Below, one piece after another: positions 7,920 to 16,106 of a DNA stretch of 26,775 nt. Positions within the stretch are counted from its first letter, which is position 1. Each line of letters opens with the position of its first letter. The DNA is from CAZTAK01 sp964611585 (GTDB lineage: Bacteria > Pseudomonadota > Alphaproteobacteria > SHVP01), in contig CAZTAK010000041.1 of NCBI GenBank assembly GCA_964611585.1, positions 1 to 26,775 on the forward strand. Reading direction: 5' to 3'. The translations under genes and the position numbers were made by a program. The notes beneath the pieces are model-generated. The model had not been told where the DNA came from. It was given only the letters and a program-made list of their open reading frames with translations, and made no database searches.

Positions 7920-9012
7920 CGGCCCGCCGCCGCAGGCCGCGCCGCGCCCCGGCTGGGGCGACATCGACTGGCGCGCGCTCGCGACTGCTCTCGCGATCGG
8001 CGGCGGCGGCGGATTGTTGTTCGCCACTCTCAACATGCCGCTTGCCTGGCTGCTGGGATCGATGGCGGCAACCACGGTGGCAGCCCTGTCGCCAATCCGG
8101 GTGGCGGTACCGATTCGTATTCGGTCGCTGTTCGTGGCGGTTTTGGGGATAATGCTGGGCAGTGCGTTTACGCCTGAACTCGCGGAACAGGCGGGCCGGT
8201 TTGCGGGAACGCTGCTGGTGCAGGCCGGATTCATTGTTCTCGTTGTGTCGACCGGCTACTTCACCTACCGCGTGATCGGCGGCTACGACCGCGTTACCGC
8301 CTATTTCTCGTCGACGCCGGGCGGCATGACGGAAATGACCCTGATCGGCGATTCGCTGGGCGGCGACATGCGCACGATTTCGCTGAACCATGCGGTGCGC
8401 GTCCTGATCGTGGTCAGCGTGATCCCGTTTTACTTCAGCTACATCCTCGGGCTCGAAATCGGGGCGCGGCCCAACACCGGAACCTTTGCCGAACTCAAGC
8501 TCGAGGACGCGATGATTCTGGCCGCCTGCGGCATCGTCGGCTTCATGGTCGCGCGACGGTTCCGGGTTCCGGCCTACGCTCTGATCGGGCCTATGGTGGT
8601 GTCGGCGGCAGTCCACCTGGCGGGATGGACTTCGGGCAACATACCGGGCGGGTTCGTCGCGACGGCGCAGCTCGTGGTCGGCGCAGCGGTCGGGTGCCGG
8701 TTTGCGGGAATCAGCATTCGACGCATGCTTCAGGTGGCGTGGCTTGCGGCCGTCAACGCCATGACACTTATCCTGCTTGCCGCCGTTGTCGGCTCCATCG
8801 CGGCCCGGTTTATCGACACCGATGGGTCGGCGCTGTTTCTGTCGCTGGCACCCGGCGGCCTTGCGGAAATGAGCATGATCGCCTTCGCCCTCGACGTCGA
8901 TACCGCCTTTGTGACGGTGATGCATTTCATGCGGCTTTTGCTGGTGATGATGCTGGCGCCGTTGGCCTACCGGTTCTTGTCCAGGCGCGGCAAACGCGGC
9001 CCCGCGCCCTGA
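7909..9012 (+). CDS. AbrB-family integral membrane protein
   Basis: The 367-residue protein is hydrophobic throughout, with roughly ten membrane segments, and has an internal duplication. The motif STPGGMTEMTLIGDSLGGD in the first half is echoed by LAPGGLAEMSMIAFALDVD in the second. This paired PGG-x-x-EM signature is characteristic of the AbrB family (PF05145), often misnamed ammonia monooxygenase. Substrates are not established for most members, and some are thought to be transporters. Its start overlaps the end of the preceding pseudogene by 11 bases, which places it in the same transcript as nadK. The pairing with a deacylase-like gene could mean uptake of the compound it once acted on; that is inference only. 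Confidence 0.85.
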   Translation: MPPDGPPPQAAPRPGWGDIDWRALATALAIGGGGGLLFATLNMPLAWLLGSMAATTVAALSPIRVAVPIRIRSLFVAVLGIMLGSAFTPELAEQAGRFAGTLLVQAGFIVLVVSTGYFTYRVIGGYDRVTAYFSSTPGGMTEMTLIGDSLGGDMRTISLNHAVRVLIVVSVIPFYFSYILGLEIGARPNTGTFAELKLEDAMILAACGIVGFMVARRFRVPAYALIGPMVVSAAVHLAGWTSGNIPGGFVATAQLVVGAAVGCRFAGISIRRMLQVAWLAAVNAMTLILLAAVVGSIAARFIDTDGSALFLSLAPGGLAEMSMIAFALDVDTAFVTVMHFMRLLLVMMLAPLAYRFLSRRGKRGPAP

Positions 9013-9061
9013 CCTCGAAACCCTTGCCTCTGGGCCCCGCACTGTTCCCCGCCATTCGGGG

Positions 9062-9090
9062 TTGGTCGCGCCGTACCCATTGCGTATTGT
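9062..9090 (+). promoter_or_regulatory. Possible sigma-70 promoter for the molybdenum oxidoreductase gene
   Basis: TTGGTC at 9062-9067 and TATTGT at 9085-9090 are separated by exactly 17 bases, 51 bases before the start codon. Matches to the consensus hexamers are 3 of 6 and 4 of 6, so support is weak. Confidence 0.25.
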
Positions 9091-9140
9091 AGGGTCGCCC
9101 TTCCGGGCACAAATCCACAAATTTCATCGGGACGAAGGAC

Positions 9141-11468
9141 ATGGGACAGTTTGGTGTCGGTCAGGCCGTGCGCCGCAAGGAAGACTTGAGGCTGCTGACG
9201 GGCCGGGGCAACTACCTCGACGATATGACGCTGCCCGACCAGGCGTATGCCCACATCCTGCGCTCGCCCCACGCCCACGCCCGCATCATTGCGATCGACA
9301 CTTCAGCCGCAACGGCGGCGCCAGGCGTCGTCGCGGTCCTGACCGCTGCCGATCTGGAGACCGATGGAATCGGCGATGTGCCGTGTCTTGCGCCCGTGAA
9401 ATCGCGAGACGGTTCGAAAATGTTCGTCCCGCCCAAGCCGCTGCTTGCCTCCGGCCGGGTACGCCATGTGGGGGATGCCGTCGCGCTGATCGTCGCCGAT
9501 AGCGGTGCGGCCGCGCGCGACGCCGCCGAGTTGATCGCCGTCGACTACGAAGCCCTGCCCGCGGTGACCGGCACAAAAGCCGCTGTTGAACTGGGGGCGC
9601 CCGCCGTCTGGGACGAGGCGCCCGGCAACGTGGCCTTCGACTGGGAACTCGGCGACAAAGCCGCGACAGACAAGGCCTTCTCCCGCGCCGCCCATGTCGC
9701 CGCCCTCGATCTCGTCAACCAGCGTATCGTGGTCAATTCGATAGAGCCCCGCGGCGTCATCGGTGAATACGATCCGGATGCCAGGCAATACACCGTCTAC
9801 ACACCTTCGCAGCACGTCCACATGGCCCGCGACATCATCGCCGACATGCTGGGCACCGAAAAGGACAATGTGCGGGTGGTCGCAGGCGACGTCGGCGGCG
9901 GCTTCGGCATGAAGGTTTTCGTCTATCCCGAACACGGCTTGATGCCGTGGGCGGCGAAACGGGTCGGCCGCCCGGTCAGGTGGGCAAGCGACCGTGCCGA
10001 AGCTTTCCTCAGCGATACCCAGGGGCGCGACCACGTTACCCACGCCGAACTCGCGCTCGACGGTGACGGAAAATTTCTCGCCTTCCGCGTTTCGACTCTG
10101 TCGAATTTGGGCGCCTATGTCTCGAATTTCGCGCCGATGGTGGCAACTGTCACGGGCTCGCGCCTGCTGACCGGGCTTTACGAGGTCGGCACCGCATACG
10201 TCAACGTCAAAGGGGTCCACACCCACACCGTCTGGGTCGATGCCTACCGCGGCGCGGGACGGCCCGAGGCGTCGTACATCGTCGAACGTCTGGTCGATTT
10301 GGCGGCGCAGGAGACCGGCCGCGATCCGGCCGAGCTGAGACGGCGCAATCTGGTGCCCGCGGCCAATATTCCCTACGAGGCGCCGCTGGGGATCACTTAC
10401 GATTCCGGCGATTTCGTCCAGAACCTCGACGGCTCGCTGGATCAAGCCGACTGGGCCGGCTTCGAGGCCCGCCGCAAGCAGTCAGAAGCCAGCGGGCGCC
10501 TCCGCGGTATCGGTATCGCCGTCTACGTCGAGGCCGCCGCCGGCGGACCCAACGAACACTGCGAGGTCCTGTTCGAGGACGGCGGCACAATCACGGTTCT
10601 GATCGGTACCCTCACCAACGGCCAAGGTCACGCCACGTCCTACAGCCAGGTTCTTGAAGACGCGCTCGGCGTTCCCTTCGACAAGATCAACGTGATTCAG
10701 GGCGATACCGCGCGCGTCGCCACCGGCGGCGGCACCGGGGGGTCGAAATCGATGATGCTGGGCGGGGCGGCGCTGACCGATGCCGCCGAAAAGATCATCG
10801 ACAAGGGTACCAAGATCGCCGCGCACATGCTCGAAGCCGCCGAGGCCGACATTGATTTTTCCAAAGGCGTTTTTTCGATCGTCGGCACCGACCGGCGGCT
10901 GACGATCGCCGAAGTTGCGAGCGCCGCGAAAAATCAGGCCAACCTGCCGGACGGCATCGAGCCGGGCCTCGACACCAAGGGCGCCTCGTCGGTCGAATTC
11001 GGAACCTACCCCAACGGCTGCCACGTGTGCGAAGTCGAGATCGACCCCGATACCGGCACCTGCACGCTGCAACGATATACCGTGGTCGATGACTTCGGGC
11101 GCGTTATCAATCCGCTGCTGGTCGAGGGCCAGGTCCATGGCGGCATCGTACAGGGCGCCGGCCAGGCCCTTCTGGAACAATGCGTGTACGATTCGGCAAG
11201 CGGCCAGCTCGTAACCGGATCGTTCATGGACTATACGATGCCGCGCGCGGATGATTTTCCGCATTTTTCGTTCGATACCAACGAAATCCTGTGCACCACC
11301 AACCCGATGGGGATCAAGGGCGCGGGCGAAGCCGGTACCGTCGGAGCGCTGGGCGCGGTCATCAACGCAATCGTCGATGCGCTGAAAGGCTATGGCGTGC
11401 GCCACGTCGAAATGCCGGCGACCCCTGAACGGATTTGGCAGATCCTTCGCGACGCCCGGGCGGCCTGA
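9141..11468 (+). CDS. Xanthine dehydrogenase/CoxL-type molybdopterin-binding large subunit, form II
   Basis: This 775-residue protein belongs to the molybdenum hydroxylase large subunits. The N-terminal hammerhead domain begins VGQAVRRKEDLRLLTGRGNYLDD, with RSPHAHARI. The cofactor-binding domain has GDVGGGFGMK, the AYRGAGRPE motif, GTLTNGQGHATSYSQV and KGAGEAGTVGALGAV with the expected catalytic Glu. AYRGAGR marks the so-called form II group rather than true CO dehydrogenase, which carries AYXCSFR, so a purine, aldehyde or heteroaromatic substrate is more likely than CO. The FAD (medium) and 2Fe-2S (small) subunits that normally accompany it are not adjacent. It needs MCD rather than MGD cofactor, so the nearby mobA would not serve it. 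Substrate is unknown. Confidence 0.9.
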   Translation: MGQFGVGQAVRRKEDLRLLTGRGNYLDDMTLPDQAYAHILRSPHAHARIIAIDTSAATAAPGVVAVLTAADLETDGIGDVPCLAPVKSRDGSKMFVPPKPLLASGRVRHVGDAVALIVADSGAAARDAAELIAVDYEALPAVTGTKAAVELGAPAVWDEAPGNVAFDWELGDKAATDKAFSRAAHVAALDLVNQRIVVNSIEPRGVIGEYDPDARQYTVYTPSQHVHMARDIIADMLGTEKDNVRVVAGDVGGGFGMKVFVYPEHGLMPWAAKRVGRPVRWASDRAEAFLSDTQGRDHVTHAELALDGDGKFLAFRVSTLSNLGAYVSNFAPMVATVTGSRLLTGLYEVGTAYVNVKGVHTHTVWVDAYRGAGRPEASYIVERLVDLAAQETGRDPAELRRRNLVPAANIPYEAPLGITYDSGDFVQNLDGSLDQADWAGFEARRKQSEASGRLRGIGIAVYVEAAAGGPNEHCEVLFEDGGTITVLIGTLTNGQGHATSYSQVLEDALGVPFDKINVIQGDTARVATGGGTGGSKSMMLGGAALTDAAEKIIDKGTKIAAHMLEAAEADIDFSKGVFSIVGTDRRLTIAEVASAAKNQANLPDGIEPGLDTKGASSVEFGTYPNGCHVCEVEIDPDTGTCTLQRYTVVDDFGRVINPLLVEGQVHGGIVQGAGQALLEQCVYDSASGQLVTGSFMDYTMPRADDFPHFSFDTNEILCTTNPMGIKGAGEAGTVGALGAVINAIVDALKGYGVRHVEMPATPERIWQILRDARAA

Positions 11469-11626
11469 ACCCGCTGCGGCCGGGGGCCACGCGGCGCATC
11501 GCGGCGCCCGCGGGCGGGGCGATTGTGTGAGATCGATCCAGAGGCCGTATTGACAACGCTGATATATTGGAGCGGTCTAGATCTCCATTGAATGACATCG
11601 GTTCGAATCCAGAGGGGGAATATGCG

Positions 11627-12055
11627 ATGAGCGATTTACATAAGGGCCAGTGCTTCTGTGGCGCCGTGCAACTTGAAGTGACAGGAAGTCCGGAAGGAAT
11701 GGGCTACTGCCACTGTGCGTCGTGCCGGTCGTGGTCGGCCGCGCCGGTGACCGCGTTCACGTTGTGGAAACCCGATTCGGTAACGATCACAAAGGGCGCG
11801 GAACACATTGCCACTTATCAGAAAACGGAAGCCAGTCATCGGCAGTATTGCCGGAAGTGCGGCGGCCACCTTATGACCGGCCATCCGTCACTCGGTATGA
11901 TCGATGTTTATGCCGCCACGCTGCCGAGTCTGGCGTTCGAGCCGGGCGTCCACGTCAACTATGAAGACACGGTCATGCCCATGAAGGACGGTCTTCCCAA
12001 ACTGAAAGACTTCCCGGCAGAATTCGGCGGGTCCGGCGAGGTTCTCCCCGAGTAG
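11627..12055 (+). CDS. GFA/CENP-V-family zinc protein
   Basis: The 142-residue protein has the zinc-binding cysteine pattern of the GFA (glutathione-dependent formaldehyde-activating enzyme-like) family: GQCFCGAVQLEV near the N-terminus, CHCASCRSW around residues 32-40, and YCRKCGGHL around 75-83. ATG 11627 was chosen because a strong purine-rich site (GAGGGGG, 11612-11618) lies about 8 bases upstream; an earlier in-frame start lacks this. The family is broad and most members have no proven activity, so formaldehyde-glutathione chemistry should not be assumed, even though one-carbon genes lie in the window. Confidence 0.85.
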   Translation: MSDLHKGQCFCGAVQLEVTGSPEGMGYCHCASCRSWSAAPVTAFTLWKPDSVTITKGAEHIATYQKTEASHRQYCRKCGGHLMTGHPSLGMIDVYAATLPSLAFEPGVHVNYEDTVMPMKDGLPKLKDFPAEFGGSGEVLPE

Positions 12056-12093
12056 TCCGCAAGCGGGCGGGCCGCGCTGGCGACGCGCCCGGT

Positions 12094-13242
12094 TCAGGCC
12101 GCCGATTTGGGCTTGTAGAGTACCATGCGGTAGCAATCGAGGCTGCGCGACAGAAACTCGTAGGTCGCACCCCACAGGTAGAGGCGAAACTTGCGGTATT
12201 CGAAGTCGCCGAAGTCACGGATGATGGTGTCTCTGTTTCTCTCCAGATTCTCCGCCCACTGCTTGAATGTGAGGTAATAGCTGTGCCGGTCGTTCAGGAT
12301 TTCGAGCATCTCGAACGGCGTCTTAGCGACTTTGTTGACGAAGTCGTCGAGCACCAGAAACGAGTGATTGCCAGGATAAATGTGGCGCACCATGAAAGTC
12401 GATAATTCGTACTTCTTGCGCGCCGCACTGCCGTCGAGAAAGACCAGGCCGCCCGGTTTCAGCAAATGGTCGAACTTTTTCAGCACCCGCTCGTAATTGG
12501 GCAAATGCTCGATCACGCCCATGATGACGATGGAATCGAATTTATCCTTGGGGTCGTATTCGAGGAAATCCTGCAACAGGACATTGAAGTTCTCGCGGTA
12601 TTCGCTGAGCTTTTCGTTGATAAAGATCTGCGACACTTCGGAAATCGTCAAGCCGACGAAATTGACGCCATGGGGCAGCGCATGGCTGGCAAAGGCGCCC
12701 CAGCCGGGACCGATTTCCAGCACCCGGGTCGAGGGGCCGAGCTCGCACCGTTCGACGGCGTATTCGAATTTGCGCCTCAACGCCGTCTCCAGGGTTTCGT
12801 CGTCGCTTTCGTATACGCCCTGGCTGTACGCCGGCAGCGCCGGGTCGAGGAAGCTGAGAAACAATTTCGGATCGAGATCGTAATGCGACGTGATCGCCGC
12901 CTTGTTGGTGAACACCTGTCCGAAGATCAGCGGTTGAATGAACCGCCAAGCGGCGACGATCGGGTGGCTGTCGTCTAACGACGCGCGCAGCGCGAACGGG
13001 CTGATCATGTCGCCTTCGAGGTCGATATCGCCCTGCAGGTAGGCCTCGCCAATGTTCGCTTCGTCGAGCGATCCCAGCGCTTTCACCGCCCGGTCAGTGC
13101 GTAGCGCGACATGGAATTTCGGCTCGCCTTCGCCGACGTCGCGCTTGTGGCCGTCGGGCATTTCGATCGAGAACGGGACCTCGACGGCACCGATACGGTC
13201 GATGAAACCATTGATTCTGCTGAATTTTGGTGATGCCGCCAT
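12094..13242 (-). CDS. Cyclopropane-fatty-acid-synthase-like SAM methyltransferase
   Basis: The 382-residue protein has the Cfa-family layout: an N-terminal lipid-binding-type domain (about 1-110), then HYDLDPKLFLSFLDP (120-134), the SAM-binding motif VLEIGPGWGAF (174-184), GLTISEVSQ, GVIEHLPNYERVL and LKPGGLVFLDGSA. The ATG at 13242 is preceded by GGGGAG, supporting this start over a longer one. True Cfa enzymes have a bicarbonate site that in E. coli uses C139, E239, H266, I268 and Y317. Here the Cys position in YSC is Gln (YSQG), and the region matching HTI reads DGS, so C139, H266 and I268 appear replaced, while the Glu of the EH pair is kept. It may therefore methylate without ring formation, or use another substrate. 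It is 265 bases from the cupin array and may be transcribed separately. Confidence 0.85.
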   Translation of the reverse strand: MAASPKFSRINGFIDRIGAVEVPFSIEMPDGHKRDVGEGEPKFHVALRTDRAVKALGSLDEANIGEAYLQGDIDLEGDMISPFALRASLDDSHPIVAAWRFIQPLIFGQVFTNKAAITSHYDLDPKLFLSFLDPALPAYSQGVYESDDETLETALRRKFEYAVERCELGPSTRVLEIGPGWGAFASHALPHGVNFVGLTISEVSQIFINEKLSEYRENFNVLLQDFLEYDPKDKFDSIVIMGVIEHLPNYERVLKKFDHLLKPGGLVFLDGSAARKKYELSTFMVRHIYPGNHSFLVLDDFVNKVAKTPFEMLEILNDRHSYYLTFKQWAENLERNRDTIIRDFGDFEYRKFRLYLWGATYEFLSRSLDCYRMVLYKPKSAA

Positions 13243-13507
13243 ATTCTCCCCGTGGCTACGGCTGTAACGATGAATGCGCTGTTGGGTGGGAACGCTCAGG
13301 TTAATCTCGCATAGAAACCAAGGGGAAGAAATGCCGCACAATCCGCATGCCGCCCTGCCGCGCACGCGGCCGATCCGTTGCGCTGCAAGGGCCACCGGGT
13401 CACGCGCCGGCACTGCCGCGGCGTTCGCAAGGGCAGCTCAGCGGGTTTAGCAGAGTTCGGCAGGCGAAGCTCCATACCCGACGCCACCGATCATCTAATG
13501 AGACGGT

Positions 13508-14353
13508 CTAGTACACCCCGCCGCCGGTCCAGGCTTTGCGGCCGTAGGGTTCGAGTTCCGGCGGCAGGTCCGGCGCGTGCACCGGCGAGAACGTAAACGG
13601 ATGTTCGGCCTCGGTCCAGCGGTTGACCAGCGGCCCGCCCTTGCAGCGAAGAATGGCAAGATAGCCTGTGCGGGTGCCGTAGGGTCCGTGGGCGACCTCG
13701 GGCGGGCGCCAAAAATAGGCGCCCGGGTGCAGCACGCCGCGGTCACCCGCGAGAACGCCCGCCAGTTGATACATTTCCTCGACCACGGGATGGGATTCGC
13801 GCCGGCTCAAGTTGCCCTCGCGGTTCCAGCCGGGGGCGATCGTGTTGAGCCAGGTGCGATCCTGGGTATCGGGGTCGATGCGGAGCGTCTTGGTCATCAG
13901 GCCAACGGGCACGAGATCGTCGAGCGTGACCGGCTTCCATTCGACCAAGTTGGTATCGACGTATTCGACCATCGCCGCCTCGGCGCGAAAAGTCTCGGAC
14001 CCGCCGGCAATCCTCGGCTCGGCTTCGTAGAACGTGAGCACCACCGCCCCGCGAGGCGATTCGGCTTGCCTCCGCTCAGTCCCGGCCGGCAGGTAGGCGT
14101 ATGTGTAGGGACGGTAGTCAATCCCGTTGACGGCGATTTCGCCCTCGATCACAAAGAATTCCTCGTCGGCGCCAAGGCGCTCGGGTTCACCCCGCGACCA
14201 ACCCGGCGGATAGCGCACGATTGCCGACATCGCGCCGGTATCGGGATCGAAACTCAGGACCTTCGATTCGACGTCGTCACGGGCGCCGCCCGCGAGCCCC
14301 GGCGAGAAGGGAATCGCCTGGGCCTGGATGAACTCGACATGTGCACGTGCCAT
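13508..14353 (-). CDS. Bicupin paralog a (seventh and last in array)
   Basis: This 281-residue protein has two cupin halves. It opens with ARAHVEFIQAQ, then VRYPPGW and the first cupin strand block DEEFFVIEGEIAVNG. The position where a cupin metal His would close the first half is Arg (YLPAGTER). The second half starts at LRIDPDTQDRTW and holds ESHPVVEEMYQLAG, followed by PGAYFWRPPEVAHGPYG, matching cupin motifs 1 and 2 with Glu in place of the first His. The C-terminus is Tyr. It is closest to its neighbour b: by eye 40 of the first 52 residues are identical, and KGGPLVN and KDGPLVN end the second barrel. The gene is 21 bases downstream of b. Function is unknown; a resemblance to DUF4437/ChrR-type cupins is recalled, not tested. 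Confidence 0.85.
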   Translation of the reverse strand: MARAHVEFIQAQAIPFSPGLAGGARDDVESKVLSFDPDTGAMSAIVRYPPGWSRGEPERLGADEEFFVIEGEIAVNGIDYRPYTYAYLPAGTERRQAESPRGAVVLTFYEAEPRIAGGSETFRAEAAMVEYVDTNLVEWKPVTLDDLVPVGLMTKTLRIDPDTQDRTWLNTIAPGWNREGNLSRRESHPVVEEMYQLAGVLAGDRGVLHPGAYFWRPPEVAHGPYGTRTGYLAILRCKGGPLVNRWTEAEHPFTFSPVHAPDLPPELEPYGRKAWTGGGVY

Positions 14354-14374
14354 CGTCTCAATCCCGCTCCACGT

Positions 14375-15217
14375 TCAGTAAGGCGCGCCGCCCTGCCAAG
14401 GCTCGCGCCCCAAGGATTCAAACTCGGGCGGCAAGGCCGGCTGATGTTCGGGATCGTAGGTGAAGGTAACCTCGTCGTCCGACCAGAAATTGACCAGCGG
14501 CCCGTCCTTACACCGAAAGAGCGAGAGGAACCCGGTACGCGAACCATAGGGGCCGTGGCGGATGCCCGGCGGGCGCCAGAAATAGGCGCCGGGCTTCATA
14601 AGGCCGGTGTTGCCGGCAAGGTCTCCGCTCAGCAGGTACATTTCCTCGACCACCGGGTGGGTTTCCACGCGGGCGCGATCGCCTTCGTCGCGGCTGCCGG
14701 GGCCGACGGTGGACAGCCAGGTACGATCTTCGGTGTCAGGATCGATGCGGAGCGTTTTAGACATGCGATTTCCGCTCAGGTTCGGTTCGTCCTTGCCGGG
14801 TCCCCAGGCAAGCACGTTGGCGTCGAGGCATTCGACCGCGCCGGCGTTCTCGCGAAATCGCTCGCCGGGTTCGGCGGGCCGCGGCGCCGACTCGAAAAAC
14901 GTCAAGACGACCGCACCGTCCGGGGCGGCGGCGGGCCCGCGCTCGTGCCCCGACGGCAGATACGCATAGTGATAGGGGGCGTAGGCGAGCCCGCCGATGA
15001 CCAGCGTCCCCTCGAACACGAAGAACTCTTCGTCTGCCGCGAGGCATTCGGCATCGTGCGTCCACCCGGGCGGATAGCGCACGATCGCCGTCATCGCGCC
15101 ACTATCGGGATCGAAGCTCAAGATTTTCGATTCGACGCCTTCCCGCGAACCGCCCGTAAACCCGCTCGACCACGGAACCACCTGGGCCTGGATGAACTCG
15201 ACATGTGCGCGTGCCAT
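14375..15217 (-). CDS. Bicupin paralog b
   Basis: This 280-residue member has a strong ribosome-binding site (AGGAGAGG) just before its ATG. The first half reads VRYPPGW, then DEEFFVFEGTLVIGG and YLPSGHER, with Arg at the motif-2 His position although an unaligned His lies two residues earlier. The central block is LRIDPDTEDRTW. The second half has ETHPVVEEMYLLSG and PGAYFWRPPGIRHGPYGS, so the putative metal residues E-x-H, E and H are all present. It ends GGAPY. With paralog a it forms the most similar pair in the array, suggesting the most recent duplication. Spacing is 16 bases from c and 21 bases to a. No enzymatic role can be assigned from sequence. Confidence 0.85.
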   Translation of the reverse strand: MARAHVEFIQAQVVPWSSGFTGGSREGVESKILSFDPDSGAMTAIVRYPPGWTHDAECLAADEEFFVFEGTLVIGGLAYAPYHYAYLPSGHERGPAAAPDGAVVLTFFESAPRPAEPGERFRENAGAVECLDANVLAWGPGKDEPNLSGNRMSKTLRIDPDTEDRTWLSTVGPGSRDEGDRARVETHPVVEEMYLLSGDLAGNTGLMKPGAYFWRPPGIRHGPYGSRTGFLSLFRCKDGPLVNFWSDDEVTFTYDPEHQPALPPEFESLGREPWQGGAPY

Positions 15218-15233
15218 GGCAACCTCTCCTTCG

Positions 15234-16085
15234 TCAGTAGGTCCGATTTCCGGTGTAGGCCTTCTTGGCGTAGGGCCGTAAATCGCGTGGCAGCGTCGGA
15301 CGATATTTGGGGTACCAGCTGTAGGTACCCTTGTCGATAAATTTGGTCGTCAACGGCCCGCCTAGGCAGCGGAAAAACATGAAACAGCCCATCGACGAAC
15401 CGAGCGGCCCGTGTTCGAGCCCCGGTGGGCGCCAGAAATAGCCGCCGGGCTTACGCTCGCCATAGGTGCCAACCATCGAGCCGGACAGCATGTAGCTTTC
15501 CTCCACCACTGGGTGGATTTCGACATTGCCGCCCTCCCAGAACCCGGTCGAACCAAACAGCCAGGTCCGCTCCTTGGTGTAGGGGTCGGTGCGGAGAATT
15601 TGCAGCGAAATGCCTTGCGCATTGAACTTCGACTTGGGGTCGCGTTTGATCTTCTGGCTCCAGGCCACGTCGTAGATGTTGTGGTACTCGACCAGACGTT
15701 TGGCGTCGTACAATTTCTTGTCTTCGGGCTTGCCGGCGCGGGCTGTTGGTTTGCCTGAATAGAATGTAAGGACGACCGCCCCGTTTTTCGCGCTCGCACG
15801 ACGCCGTACATAGCCCGCCGGGAAATGCGCGTAGGTATCTTTCTTGTAAACGTGATCGTTGATCGTGAGCTCGCCGTCGAGGACATAGATTTCTTCATCG
15901 ACCAGCAGATGCTCGGTCTTCGCTCGTTTCCAGCGCTCGGGGTACCGGACCAACAGGCTCGAATCGAGGTTCTTCTTGTCGATACTCAGAATCTTGTGGT
16001 GCACATCGGGCCGCGCACCGCCATAAAGGCCTTTGCGCCATGGCAAAACCTGACTCTGAATGAATTCGATATGCGGGCGTCCCAT
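15234..16085 (-). CDS. Bicupin paralog c, lysine-rich divergent member
   Basis: The 283-residue protein keeps the array hallmarks: GRPHIEFIQSQVLPW start, VRYPERW, DEEIYVLDGELTIND, FPAGYVR, LRTDPYTKERTW, EIHPVVEESYMLSG, PGGYFWRPPGLEHGPLG and a C-terminal Tyr. It differs from its neighbours in being unusually rich in Lys (for example SIDKKNLD, KKDTYAHF, SQKIKRDPKSKFN and KPEDKKLYDAKR), giving a more basic protein with AAG codons in an otherwise Arg-favouring region. This could mean a separate origin, or adaptation to a different partner or substrate. The gap to b is 16 bases. Confidence 0.85.
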   Translation of the reverse strand: MGRPHIEFIQSQVLPWRKGLYGGARPDVHHKILSIDKKNLDSSLLVRYPERWKRAKTEHLLVDEEIYVLDGELTINDHVYKKDTYAHFPAGYVRRRASAKNGAVVLTFYSGKPTARAGKPEDKKLYDAKRLVEYHNIYDVAWSQKIKRDPKSKFNAQGISLQILRTDPYTKERTWLFGSTGFWEGGNVEIHPVVEESYMLSGSMVGTYGERKPGGYFWRPPGLEHGPLGSSMGCFMFFRCLGGPLTTKFIDKGTYSWYPKYRPTLPRDLRPYAKKAYTGNRTY

Positions 16086-16106
16086 CGGTCCCTCCCTTGG
16101 GTTGCG

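Noticed and set aside
11550..11555. Perfect TTGACA -35 hexamer upstream of the GFA gene
   Set aside because: No acceptable -10 hexamer lies 15-19 bases downstream; TATATT nearby is only 7 bases away.
11600..11610. GGTTCGAATCC, identical to a tRNA T-loop core
   Set aside because: The flanking bases do not form a 5-bp T-stem, and no acceptor, D or anticodon arm could be built around it. It lies just before the GFA gene's ribosome-binding site.
13577..15340. 587-residue open frame on the + strand across cupin genes a and b
   Set aside because: It is a mirror of the real minus-strand genes, with repeated segments that simply reflect the paralogy (for example two LDHR/LDHG-type stretches). It has no domain or ribosome-binding site.
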